Shown here: positions 55,085 to 63,673 of the stretch, in pieces
How positions within the stretch are numbered: position 1 is the first letter of the stretch
Layout: each line of letters begins with the position of its first letter
Origin: Aquimarina mytili
Lineage (GTDB): Bacteria; Bacteroidota; Bacteroidia; Flavobacteriales; Flavobacteriaceae
DNA: 64,000 bases
Direction of reading: 5' to 3'
Assembly: GCF_016735115.1 (NCBI RefSeq)
Contig: NZ_JAERQJ010000011.1
Coordinates: 1 to 64,000, forward strand
Notes under the pieces: model-generated
The model's database searches: none
The model's input: only the letters and a program-made list of their open reading frames with translations
What the model was told of the DNA's origin: nothing
Program-made: the position numbers and the translations under genes

Positions 55085-58000
55085 ATGAATACAAATTACA
55101 ATTCAAATCAAAACACATTTGCAAAAAAATATGTACAATGGCTCACTTGTGCCGTGCTACTATTGGTTGCACAACAAGGATTTTCTCAATCTTTTAATTA
55201 CCAGGCAGCAGTTCGCGATGCAGAGGGTAACCCCATTGCAAATCAAGACATTGGAGTACAAATTTCCGTATTACAAGGAAATGCAACAGGTACCAATATT
55301 TATGAAGAAACGCATACAATACGTTCTAATGCCCAAGGTATCATCACATTGTCCATTGGTCAAGGAAATACATCTGATAATTTTTCTACAATCGAATGGA
55401 GTACACAAGACTACTGGCTTCAGGTTGCTATAGACAGCGCTGGAGGTACTAACTATACTGTGCTTGGCGCAACTCAATTACAATCGGTGCCTTATGCTAA
55501 TTATGCAACTAATGGGCCAGATGCAGACCCAACTAACGAAATTGAATTACCCACTGGTGGAATTAACGGACAAGTATTAGCCACAGACGGCAATGGTAAT
55601 TATAATTGGATCGATATAGTCACCATTGATGGAGATGCCGATCCTACCAACGAAATTGAATTACCAACCGGAGGAACCAACGGCCAAGTATTAGTAACCG
55701 ATGGAAGCGGAAACTACAGCTGGGTAAATGACAACATTAACGATGCCGATGCTGATGCCACTAACGAGATTGAATTACCAACCGGAGGAACCAACGGGCA
55801 AGTATTAGTAACCGACGGAAGCGGAAACTACAGCTGGGTAAATGATAACATTAATGATGCCGATGCTGATGCCACTAACGAGATTGAATTACCAACCGGA
55901 GGAACCAACGGGCAAGTTTTAGTAACCGATGGAAGCGGAAACTATAGCTGGGTAAATGATAATGTAAACGATGCCGATGCAGATCCTACCAACGAAATTG
56001 AATTACCTACTGGAGGAACCAACGGACAAGTGTTAAGCACAGATGGTGCTGGAAACTACAGTTGGGTAACCGATACACAAGGTGCTTTTAGCACAACAGC
56101 CAATATCACAAGCAATGCACCTGGTACAATTGCAACCGATGATTTTGTATTTGGTAGTTCGCAATTAGATAATGTAGCAGGCAGCATGGATGATAATGCC
56201 CGATTTTTCTTCGATAAAAGCAAAGGTGCTTTTAGAGCCGGATTTGCTTTTGAAGATCCTGCTGATGGTACATTAGGAAACGAATGGAATGAATCTAACA
56301 TCGGTTTTGGCTCTGTAGCTATGGGATTATCTCCAATAGCTACTACAGAAGGATCTGTTTCTCTAGGGCGATATAATACAGTAACCGGTGAGACCGGCTT
56401 TGCCATGGGTAATGGTAACACCGTTACAGGAGCTTATGCAGGAGCATTAGGCGTTAGTAATGAAGTAGCTGGTACTTTTGCACTCACTCTTGGAAGAAAT
56501 AATGAAGCCAATAGCTTCGGACAAACGACCATTGGATACTATAATAACCCTGTAAACGGAAACCTTAATTCGGCTATTACAACCGATAGGCTTTTTGTAA
56601 TCGGTAATGGTACGTTTTCCAATAAAAGTAATGCCTTGGTCATGCTCAAAAATGGTAACACAACACTTAATGGCCAATTAACCATTGATGGAGATAATCA
56701 AGGGGCAGGTACTGCTTATACCCTACCCACTCAAGATGGAACGGCTAACCAAGTGATGACAACAGATGGAAGCGGACAAGTATCGTGGACAAACTTACCC
56801 ACCGCACCAACAACAGCATTTTCGACTACTAATAATGTAACTAGCAATACCAATGGTACTATCGCCACCGATGATTTTGTATTCGGAAGCTCACAATTAA
56901 ATAATATAGGAGGTACGGCAGATGATATCAGAATGTATTTTGATAAAAGTAAAGGATCTTTTAGAGCCGGTAGCGCAGTAGCCTCAGATGGATTTGCAGG
57001 AGATTGGGATGAGGGTAATTCAGGTGATTTTTCTGTAGCTATGGGACGAGGAAACCTTGTACAAGGTACAGCCGCAACAGCCTTTGGTAGTTATAACAAT
57101 TCTGGAGGAGAAAATGCTTTTTCGGTAGGATATAATAATTTATCATCTCGTTTCGCTTCTATTTCATTGGGAGCAAATAATAGTACCTCGGGTAATTATG
57201 CAGTAGGTATAGGACGTGGTACCCAATCGACTAGTTATGGGCAACATACCATTGGATTGTTTAGTGAGTTTGTAAACGGAAATGATGCCGCTTACATTGC
57301 TACAGATCCCTTATTTATTATTGGTAACGGAATCGATGATAGTAATAGAACAAATGCTCTAGTCATGAGCAAAAATGGAAACACTACGCTTAACGGACAA
57401 TTAACTATTGATGCAGATAATAACGGAAGTGGTGCTGCCTATACCCTACCCGCACAAGATGGTACTACTAATCAGGTAATGACAACCGATGGTGCCGGAA
57501 ATGTATCCTGGACTACGGCTTTATCAGGCGCTTTCTCGACAACTGCTAATGTAACCAGCAATGCCCCTGGTGCGATTGCTACAGACGATTTTGTGTTTGG
57601 TAGTACCCAATTAGATAATGATCCATTAACGACTGATGATAACGCCAAAATGTTTTTTGATAAAAGTAAAGCAGCTTTTCGCGTTGGAAGATTGAAAGAC
57701 CTAGATCCTACAGACCCAACTGATAATGAACCAGGAGATCAGTGGAATGATGCCAATGTTGGCGAAGGTTCTATTGCCTTAGGAGAAGGTTCTATTGCCG
57801 CATCCAGAAATTCGATAGCTATTGGAGACAATAATAATATACGTGGAACTTCAGTCGGTTCTATAGCCATAGGAGACGGAAATGATATCAATGATGCTAC
57901 TATAAGCTACGCCATTGGTCAGAGTAATACGCTTACCCATGGTGCTTCACTGGCTTTTGGGTTTTCAAATACATCTTCTGCTTTTGGAGCAATGGCAATG

Positions 58001-58885
58001 GGATTTGTAACTCATGCTGGCAGTTACGGACAAACTTCTATGGGATTTAATAATACAGTGGTCAACGGAACAAAAGACAGTTTTAACGCTACAGACCGCC
58101 TTTTTGTAATCGGAAATGGTATTTCTGTCCTTCAAAGAAGAGATGCCCTGGTGATGCTTAAAAATGGTAATACTACTTTAAACGGTCAATTAACCATTGA
58201 TGGTGATAACACTGGGGCAGGTGCAGCCTATACCCTACCTGCACAAGACGGCACAGCTAACCAGGTAATGACTACCGATGGTGCCGGAAATGTTTCATGG
58301 GTGGATGCTTCTGGTGCCAGCTCCCTTCCTTCAGGAGGAACGAACGGACAATTACTAAGCACAGATGGCAGTGGTAACCATAGCTGGACCAATGACGTTT
58401 CTGCTAACTCGGTAACCACCTCTGCACTAACCGTAACAGGTTTACCAAGTTTTTCTGCAGATCTAAGTGGGACTTTGGTATTGTCTGGTGCTGGTAACTT
58501 CGTTCGGGTACCATCCTGGAGAACCAGTGATGCAACCATTACCAATCTACACGATAATGGAAATCATTTTGATGAAGCTTCGGGAACGTTTACCGCTCCT
58601 GTAAATGGATTGTACTTCTTTTCGGCACAAATACGCTTTGACGGAGTTAATTCAGGAGACTTTAGACTATTATTAGGAATCCAGAATAAACTAAGCTTGG
58701 ATAACGGAATGCATGCTATCACTCAAGGAGATGCGGGTACCAATTTTCATACCCTAACCGTAAGTGGTGTGATGAAATTAAATGCAGGAGAGCAGGTAAA
58801 TGTTAATGTACAATCAAGTGCGGATACAAGTTGGAGCCTTCATTCTGAAAGTGGTTTTAGCGGGTACTTGATTAGTAGGTTTTAA
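55085..58885 (+). CDS. Secreted fibre protein with tail-fibre repeats, YadA-like heads and a C1q domain
   Basis: The protein has 1266 residues. A signal peptide ending GFSQ precedes a tail-fibre-like start (FNYQAAVRDAEGNPIANQDIGVQISVLQG). Five 38-40 residue repeats (NEIELPTGGTNGQVLVTDGSGNYSW) follow, then three paralogous modules of about 250 residues. Each module has YadA-head-like stretches (SIALGEGSIAASRNSIAIGDNN) and NALVMLKNGNTTLNGQLTIDGDN. The last 135 residues are a C1q/TNF-like domain (FDEASGTFTAPVNGLYFFSAQIRFDG ... SGFSGYLISRF). C1q heads and YadA heads both trimerise, so a trimeric stalked fibre is likely. There is no T9SS tail. The small T9SS-tailed gene follows. Confidence 0.88.
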   Translation: MNTNYNSNQNTFAKKYVQWLTCAVLLLVAQQGFSQSFNYQAAVRDAEGNPIANQDIGVQISVLQGNATGTNIYEETHTIRSNAQGIITLSIGQGNTSDNFSTIEWSTQDYWLQVAIDSAGGTNYTVLGATQLQSVPYANYATNGPDADPTNEIELPTGGINGQVLATDGNGNYNWIDIVTIDGDADPTNEIELPTGGTNGQVLVTDGSGNYSWVNDNINDADADATNEIELPTGGTNGQVLVTDGSGNYSWVNDNINDADADATNEIELPTGGTNGQVLVTDGSGNYSWVNDNVNDADADPTNEIELPTGGTNGQVLSTDGAGNYSWVTDTQGAFSTTANITSNAPGTIATDDFVFGSSQLDNVAGSMDDNARFFFDKSKGAFRAGFAFEDPADGTLGNEWNESNIGFGSVAMGLSPIATTEGSVSLGRYNTVTGETGFAMGNGNTVTGAYAGALGVSNEVAGTFALTLGRNNEANSFGQTTIGYYNNPVNGNLNSAITTDRLFVIGNGTFSNKSNALVMLKNGNTTLNGQLTIDGDNQGAGTAYTLPTQDGTANQVMTTDGSGQVSWTNLPTAPTTAFSTTNNVTSNTNGTIATDDFVFGSSQLNNIGGTADDIRMYFDKSKGSFRAGSAVASDGFAGDWDEGNSGDFSVAMGRGNLVQGTAATAFGSYNNSGGENAFSVGYNNLSSRFASISLGANNSTSGNYAVGIGRGTQSTSYGQHTIGLFSEFVNGNDAAYIATDPLFIIGNGIDDSNRTNALVMSKNGNTTLNGQLTIDADNNGSGAAYTLPAQDGTTNQVMTTDGAGNVSWTTALSGAFSTTANVTSNAPGAIATDDFVFGSTQLDNDPLTTDDNAKMFFDKSKAAFRVGRLKDLDPTDPTDNEPGDQWNDANVGEGSIALGEGSIAASRNSIAIGDNNNIRGTSVGSIAIGDGNDINDATISYAIGQSNTLTHGASLAFGFSNTSSAFGAMAMGFVTHAGSYGQTSMGFNNTVVNGTKDSFNATDRLFVIGNGISVLQRRDALVMLKNGNTTLNGQLTIDGDNTGAGAAYTLPAQDGTANQVMTTDGAGNVSWVDASGASSLPSGGTNGQLLSTDGSGNHSWTNDVSANSVTTSALTVTGLPSFSADLSGTLVLSGAGNFVRVPSWRTSDATITNLHDNGNHFDEASGTFTAPVNGLYFFSAQIRFDGVNSGDFRLLLGIQNKLSLDNGMHAITQGDAGTNFHTLTVSGVMKLNAGEQVNVNVQSSADTSWSLHSESGFSGYLISRF
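55627..56080 (+). repeat. Tandem 114-bp coding repeats
   Basis: Copies starting at 55741 and 55855 are almost identical over 114 bp. Neighbouring copies are more diverged. The unit encodes DADATNEIELPTGGTNGQVL-VTDGSGNYSWVNDNIN. Confidence 0.85.
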
Positions 58886-58911
58886 TTGAGTTTGTATGTC
58901 ACGTTTTTATG

Positions 58912-59084
58912 CGAAAATCCGTCAATTCGAGTGTCCCAAACTTGTTTTTGGGATATATCGAGAATAGGATTTTCGTATAAAAAAGCTTCGTCATCCTGAG
59001 CTTGCCGAAAGGTCGATACCCGCCCGTCCAGCAGGCGGGCATTTTGTCTACGTTTCACTATAGCAAAACCACTCGGAATGACGC
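58912..59084. repeat. Cluster of REP-like palindromes behind the fibre gene
   Basis: CGAAAATCC/GGATTTTCG (58912-58920, 58967-58975) encloses TCCCAAA/TTTGGGA. CCTGAGCTTGCCGAAAGG follows near 58995. CCCGCC/GGCGGG forms a GC hairpin (59019-59039). Copy B of the 43-bp repeat lies at 59041-59084 on the minus strand. No gene is present in 58886-59158. Confidence 0.7.
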
Positions 59085-59158
59085 TTTTTAAAATTTTAAT
59101 TTCGAAATATGTAACTAGTTTAAATTGTAAGATTTAATCTAAACAAAAATACAAGCAA

Positions 59159-59608
59159 ATGAATATACATATACTATTAATATTAGTAGTACTCACAGGA
59201 GCACAACTACAAGCCCAAAGCATAGAACGCCAGATAATAGGCAGCACCGGGGCTTCATTTGATAATGGCACTATCGCTTTAGATTTTACCGTAGGTGAAA
59301 CTGCGATCACAACGCTTAAAGGTGATACATTCAACCTTACACAAGGGTTTCATCAATCGACATATACTATCCTAACGATAGATCCTGATACGCCAACTAT
59401 TTTTTCAATGTATCCTAACCCTACCTCGGGATTGGTGTTTATAGATGGTGAAGGTATCCTGGAGACCGAAATCTACTCTATCACCGGCCAGAAAGTATAC
59501 AAAACGAATACTACACGCTTTGATTTAACACATTTATCATCGGGTGTATATATAGCACGTATATTAACCACCACAAGATCTATCACCAAAAGAATTGTAA
59601 AAGAGTAA
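59159..59608 (+). CDS. Small T9SS type A sorted protein
   Basis: The protein has 149 residues. A signal peptide (MNIHILLILVVLTGAQLQAQ) and a short beta domain (IIGSTGASFDNGTIALDFTVGETAITTLKGDTFNLTQGFHQ) lead into a complete type A sorting domain (FSMYPNPTSGLVFIDGEG ... LSSGVYIARILTTTRSITKRIVKE). Such small proteins are common next to secreted repeat proteins in Flavobacteriia. It lies 273 nt after the C1q fibre gene, which lacks a sorting tail, so a carrier or partner role is possible. Confidence 0.87.
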   Translation: MNIHILLILVVLTGAQLQAQSIERQIIGSTGASFDNGTIALDFTVGETAITTLKGDTFNLTQGFHQSTYTILTIDPDTPTIFSMYPNPTSGLVFIDGEGILETEIYSITGQKVYKTNTTRFDLTHLSSGVYIARILTTTRSITKRIVKE

Positions 59609-59631
59609 CGTAATACTAGGTAGCGTGTTAG

Positions 59632-59712
59632 CCCGTCAGTTCGAGTGGTTTTTCGGAATGTAATACCATAACACACCTACCCGTCAGTTCGAGTGCTTTT
59701 CGGAATGTAATA
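59632..59712 (+). repeat. Two direct copies of a 33-34 bp repeat
   Basis: CCCGTCAGTTCGAGTGGTTT... (59632-59665) recurs at 59680-59712 with one deletion and one change; both copies end CGGAATGTAATA. CCGTCAGTTCGAGTG also ends the window at 63986-64000. The remainder of 59609-59959 holds further REP pieces (CCCAGAGCCTGTCGAAGGGCC near 59810) and no gene. Confidence 0.75.
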
Positions 59713-59765
59713 GAGAAAAGTGTATCGAGAACCTCTTAGTAATAACACGGATTAAAATAAACCTA

Positions 59766-59785
59766 TCGGTTCTAAAACATCTCGA
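59766..59785 (+). repeat. 20-bp direct repeat, left of the accessory island
   Basis: TCGGTTCTAAAACATCTCGA matches 63920-63939 in 19 of 20 positions. The pair brackets the cassette genes. Confidence 0.6.
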
Positions 59786-59933
59786 CCCTAAAGCCTGTCA
59801 CCCAGAGCCTGTCGAAGGGCCATACAAAAATCTTTTTAAAAATGTTTACGGTTTCCCACATCAGAAGGTTAGAAATATTGGGGTAGATTAGTGGGGATAT
59901 AAAAGGAATAATAGCTATTGTTATTATATACAT

Positions 59934-59942
59934 GTTGGCGTG
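59934..59942 (+). other. 5' end of cassette 1 (inverted terminal sequence)
   Basis: GTTGGCGTG is the exact reverse complement of CACGCCAAC at 61748-61756. The relation is the same as between the first bases of an integron cassette and the R'' arm of its attC site. Confidence 0.5.
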
Positions 59943-59959
59943 CATTAAATAAAAACTAA

Positions 59960-60949
59960 ATGGCAAAAACCGTAAACTCAGCATTTACTGAATTTAATCG
60001 AGATTATGTTAATCTAGATAGTGGGAAAACTACAACCGCTAGAAGCAGCCGAGATTGGTTATATGGTCAGCTGAATAGCTTTCCTGACAACTATAATTTA
60101 TTTCCATTGAAATATGAAGAACGTCATGTGAAATTTGGCTCATTCGCTCGTAATACTAAGATTAGAGAACTTGACGATATTGACCTAATTTATTGCCTCC
60201 ATGCTAACAATGCTTATTATTCCAAAAGTTCTCTGTATCATAATCGCTATTACTTACATACCGAAAATGCAGGTCAAAGGCTTAAAGATTTGTCAAATGA
60301 CAACCAATTAAACTCGATAAAGGTTGTAAACAAATTCGTTTCTTGTTTATCAAATATTAGGCAATATAAATCTGCCGCAATTCACCGAAGACAGGAAGCT
60401 GCTAAACTTAATCTAACCTCTTATGACTGGAGTTTTGATATAGTTCCAGCATTTTATACTACGACAGGATTTTATTTGATTCCAGATGGAAGTGGTAATT
60501 GGAAAGCAACAAATCCATCTTTGGATCAAGAGTATATGACCCAAATGAATCAAAAACATAATTTTTCTGTTCACCAGCTTGTTCGCACCTTAAAATACTG
60601 GAATCGAAGAGCTCAAATGCCAACAATGAGTTCGTTTTTATTCGAAAACTTTGTTTTGAATTTTGCGGATAGTAAATCTGAGTTATCAGATTATATAGAT
60701 GTCAACTTGATAAATTTTTGGAATTATTTAAAAACTGCTGTTTACAATAATGTCAATGATCCAAAAGGAATAGATACGAATATAAATGGTTTGTCCAATG
60801 ACGATAAAACCAAAATATCAGCTAAGGCAAATGATGCATACACAAAAGGTTATGAAGCATATCGGCTTGAAACAGAAGACAAAAATCAGAATTCGGCAAT
60901 TAATAAATGGAGAGAATTATTTGGTGACGATTTTCCTCAATATTCATAA
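59960..60949 (+). CDS. CD-NTase/SMODS nucleotidyltransferase (candidate CBASS cyclase)
   Basis: This is a 329-residue cytosolic protein with a polymerase-beta-type nucleotidyltransferase fold. The GS motif is at 60-61 (FGSFARNTKI), the metal-binding DxD at Asp 73 and Asp 75 (LDDIDLIY) and the third carboxylate at Asp 160 (WSFDIVPAF). The spacing and the helical C-terminal half (HQLVRTLKYWNRRAQ, FLFENFVLNF) are as in SMODS nucleotide cyclases, which make cyclic oligonucleotides on phage infection. The membrane-protein gene 6 nt downstream would be its effector. The product nucleotide cannot be predicted here. A CCA-adding or kanamycin-type enzyme is less likely given length and context. Confidence 0.82.
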   Translation: MAKTVNSAFTEFNRDYVNLDSGKTTTARSSRDWLYGQLNSFPDNYNLFPLKYEERHVKFGSFARNTKIRELDDIDLIYCLHANNAYYSKSSLYHNRYYLHTENAGQRLKDLSNDNQLNSIKVVNKFVSCLSNIRQYKSAAIHRRQEAAKLNLTSYDWSFDIVPAFYTTTGFYLIPDGSGNWKATNPSLDQEYMTQMNQKHNFSVHQLVRTLKYWNRRAQMPTMSSFLFENFVLNFADSKSELSDYIDVNLINFWNYLKTAVYNNVNDPKGIDTNINGLSNDDKTKISAKANDAYTKGYEAYRLETEDKNQNSAINKWRELFGDDFPQYS

Positions 60950-60955
60950 ATAAGT

Positions 60956-61744
60956 ATGGCTAGACACGTTCCTTTTGATACAAAATATGACCTAATAAGA
61001 AAATTTGAAAAAGTTGCATTCATTCTTCTTTTGGTTTCGGCATTCCTCATTTTAACAAATTGGATGCTTGGAAAATTCTTCGATGAAACAGTTAACAAAG
61101 ATTACGAGAATTTAAAAGACCTTGGAAAAGTAATTAGTTATGTCTCAATGATTGGATATTTGATAATAAAACTAGTGACTAAAATTCTATTTCACAATGT
61201 AGAGAAACTTAAGAGAAATGACTTGATAGACAATGCATTTGGAACTAATTACTCTGATGAAAACACCACGGAATACTATAATAATGATGAGACTGAATAT
61301 GGCATAAAAAAGCTAGCATTAAACTCTTATGAAAGCTCATTTCATACCGAAAATACGTTGAAGTTAATGCTATATAAAAACTTGATAATTCTAGTAGTAC
61401 TTAGTATTCCTTTTCTTCTTTCTATTTTCTCAAAAGGCGGTAGTGATATTGTAAGAATACTATTTGAAATAAGCATTCCATTGACATTACTAACTGACTT
61501 TGTTATTCTCTTTGTATACTTTCAAAACGTAACAAGTATTAATGAAAGGTTTAAAATAGAATTCACCAATTTAGAAAATGAAAATATTTCGGAAAGTGAT
61601 GTCCCGAAACTATTAATTCCTGTAATGGAATATTACAGCATAAAATCTTGGGCAAATACAAACTTAGATTCTAAAATTTTCAATTCCAATAATGAAAAGA
61701 TTTCTGAGAATTGGAAAAAACGTAAAGAGAAATTAAAAAAATAA
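60956..61744 (+). CDS. Four-TM membrane protein, candidate CBASS effector (S-4TM-like)
   Basis: This 262-residue protein has TM helices at about 20-38, 58-79, 141-159 and 165-189. A polar loop between TM2 and TM3 contains LIDNAFGTNYSDENTTEYY, and a charged cytosolic tail follows. Two pairs of TM helices around a central loop agree with the S-4TM effector group associated with SMODS cyclases, thought to open the membrane when bound by the signal. The family assignment rests on layout and linkage rather than on a clear motif. It begins 6 nt after the cyclase stop, so the two form one operon inside one cassette. Confidence 0.6.
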   Translation: MARHVPFDTKYDLIRKFEKVAFILLLVSAFLILTNWMLGKFFDETVNKDYENLKDLGKVISYVSMIGYLIIKLVTKILFHNVEKLKRNDLIDNAFGTNYSDENTTEYYNNDETEYGIKKLALNSYESSFHTENTLKLMLYKNLIILVVLSIPFLLSIFSKGGSDIVRILFEISIPLTLLTDFVILFVYFQNVTSINERFKIEFTNLENENISESDVPKLLIPVMEYYSIKSWANTNLDSKIFNSNNEKISENWKKRKEKLKK

Positions 61745-61747
61745 CGA

Positions 61748-61812
61748 CACGCCAACAAGGTGTATAGTGCATACCCTACGGGATACGCACCATACACGGA
61801 ACGTTGTGTGTT
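61748..61812 (+). other. attC-like recombination hairpin between the two cassettes
   Basis: CACGCCAAC (61748-61756) opens and GTTGTGTGTT (61803-61812) closes a 65-nt element. Inside, GTGTAT (61760-61765), GTGC, TA and CC pair with GG, TA, GCAC and ATACAC (61792-61797), with single mismatches as extrahelical bases and a 4-nt TACG loop. AACAA follows the left box and AACGTT precedes the right. Size, bulges and edge boxes resemble integron attC sites, though the boxes differ from the GTTRRRY consensus at some positions. Confidence 0.6.
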
Positions 61813-61836
61813 ATTTGAGAAAAAACAAAATACATT

Positions 61837-63075
61837 ATGCCAAAAATAAATCCATTTAAACCAAATCATACAGTTCCACCCGGAATGTTTGCAGGTAGAA
61901 TCGAAGAGATTAGAGAATTAGAAAAAGGGCTATGGCAAACTAAAAATGGATTCCCTAACAACTATTTAATAACTGGAGAAAGAGGAATTGGTAAATCCTC
62001 ATTAATTCAACTTATTAAATATATTGCTCAAGGCGATATTGAAAATAGTTATGGTAAAAAACTAGATTTCGTCACAGTCCAACTTGTAATTTCAGACAGA
62101 ACTGACCTAATTAGTTCCGTAAAATTAATTGACCGAATTTTAAAACGAGAACTAGGTAAAATTGAAAAAGTAAAATCATTTTTAGATTCAACTTGGGAAT
62201 TTGTCCAGAGAATTAAAATTATGGATTCGGGAATCGATTCCGCTAAACAAAATAGTGAACTTGACATCATAATTGATGATTTTGCATATTCACTTGCACA
62301 AACTTGTAAAAGAATTATTGGCAAACAAGATGAAGCTAAATGTAAAGATGGTATTATCTTTTTTATTGATGAAGCTGATAATGCTTGCGAAAATCTTCAT
62401 TTAGGATATTTAGTTAAAGCTGTTACAGAATTATTAGTTCAACACGAATGTAACAACATAATGTTTGTTGTTGCTGGTTTACCAGTCGTAATAGAAAAAC
62501 TATCTAACTCACACCCTTCATCTATTAGGATTTTCAATCATTTAATAATAAAAGAATTATCCCCAGAAGACAGACAACGTGTTGTTGAAAGTGGCATAAA
62601 AGAAGGCAATAAAATAAATGAAGAGATAACTACTATAACTTCAAAAGGTAAAAATCTAATATCTACTTTATCAGAAGGTTATCCTCATTTTATTCAACAA
62701 TTTGCATATTCAGCATTTGATTTTAATTCAGACGGAGAAATAAATGAAGATGATGTAACTGGTGGTGCTTTTGGAAAAGGAGGTGCACTAGATGAAATAG
62801 GAACAAGGTATTACCATAGTGCATATAATGAGCAAATAAAATCGGATGACTATAGAGAAGTACTTTCAATAATGGCTGACAGTATGAATTCTTGGATAAA
62901 AAAAAGTGATATCGTTCAAAAATTCTCTGGTGCTGACCATACAGTCACTGACGCTTTAAAAGCTTTAACATCAAGAAAAATTATACTAAAAAATCCTTCA
63001 AAAAGAGGAGAATATAGATTGCAACAAAGAGGTTTTGCCTTATGGATAAAATTATTTGGAGCACGTAAAAAATAA
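61837..63075 (+). CDS. Orc1/AAA_16-type ATPase with C-terminal winged helix
   Basis: The protein has 412 residues. An entry motif MFAGRIEEIRELEKGL precedes the Walker A loop GERGIGKSS (47-55). Walker B is GIIFFIDEAD (about 173-182), with a sensor-1-like FVVAGLP. The C-terminal 90 residues form a winged helix (VLSIMADSMNSWIKKSDIVQKFSGADHTVTDALKALTSRKII). A short DFNSDGEINEDDV stretch resembles an EF-hand loop. Such ATPases occur as stand-alone genes in defence islands. It occupies its own cassette-like unit (61803-63089). The function is unknown; replication initiation is unlikely in this setting. Confidence 0.75.
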   Translation: MPKINPFKPNHTVPPGMFAGRIEEIRELEKGLWQTKNGFPNNYLITGERGIGKSSLIQLIKYIAQGDIENSYGKKLDFVTVQLVISDRTDLISSVKLIDRILKRELGKIEKVKSFLDSTWEFVQRIKIMDSGIDSAKQNSELDIIIDDFAYSLAQTCKRIIGKQDEAKCKDGIIFFIDEADNACENLHLGYLVKAVTELLVQHECNNIMFVVAGLPVVIEKLSNSHPSSIRIFNHLIIKELSPEDRQRVVESGIKEGNKINEEITTITSKGKNLISTLSEGYPHFIQQFAYSAFDFNSDGEINEDDVTGGAFGKGGALDEIGTRYYHSAYNEQIKSDDYREVLSIMADSMNSWIKKSDIVQKFSGADHTVTDALKALTSRKIILKNPSKRGEYRLQQRGFALWIKLFGARKK

Positions 63076-63079
63076 AAAC

Positions 63080-63175
63080 AACACACAACAATGGCCATAA
63101 ATAATTGCTTGAGTATGGTAAGTGCCAATCGGGATATTCTCCGAATATTCCTCACTCTGTGCCTTTTTGTTATCT
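63080..63175 (+). other. 3' end of cassette 2 with second attC-like or terminator hairpin
   Basis: AACACACAAC (63080-63089) is the exact reverse complement of GTTGTGTGTT at 61803-61812. Beyond it, AGTG and GGGATATTC (63131-63139) pair with GAATATTCC (63143-63151) and CACT, followed by a T-run (63162-63168). The structure can serve both as a recombination hairpin and as the ATPase gene terminator. Confidence 0.5.
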
Positions 63176-63355
63176 TAGTGTTATAACCCCGATCGCCCAG
63201 ATTCGTAATCCGTGCCTAACCCCAACTACCATACCCTAAAATTCATAATTCAAAAATTAATCCCTATATTCGCCATCGCTTAACGGCACACCCACCCCGA
63301 TGCAATCGTCATATTGCAGATAAATACATATACAAACTAGTAGTTCATTCATTTT
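63176..63355. other. Non-coding stretch before the minisatellite
   Basis: I see no open frame with coding character, no tRNA and no clear promoter in this AT/CG-mixed stretch between cassette 2 and the tandem repeats. Confidence 0.5.
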
Positions 63356-63649
63356 TGTCGAAAGCTTCAGCTGCAACGGAGAAATCCTTAGCTATCTTGT
63401 CGAAACGATCAGCTGCAACGGGGAAATCCTTAGCTATCTTGTCGAAACGATCAGCTGCAACGGGGAAATCCTTAGCTACCTTGTCGAAACGATCAGCTGC
63501 AACAGGGAAATCCTTAGCTACCTTGTCGAAACAATCAGCTGCAACGGGGAAACCCTTAGCTATCTTGTCGAAACGATCAGCTACAACGGAGAAACTCTTA
63601 GCTATCTTGTCGAAACGATCAGCTGCAACGGGGAAACCTTTAGCTACTT
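63356..63649. repeat. 42-bp minisatellite, seven tandem copies
   Basis: The unit TGTCGAAACGATCAGCTGCA-ACGGGGAAATCCTTAGCTATCT repeats exactly seven times without spacers, with a few substitutions per copy. Because 42 is a multiple of three, several frames stay open. The plus frame from TTG 63355 gives LSKRSAATGKSLAI. The minus frame gives the more protein-like FDKIAKDFPVAADR. Neither has a convincing start, so coding is unproven. Confidence 0.9.
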
Positions 63650-63673
63650 TGTCAAGAACAACAATTATTGCGT

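Noticed and set aside
59772..59984. 70-codon minus-strand frame before the cyclase gene
   Set aside because: It overlaps REP repeats and the cyclase start, shows no family match and has no promoter.
63356..63649. CRISPR array
   Set aside because: The repeats adjoin without spacers and no cas genes are present; this is a minisatellite.
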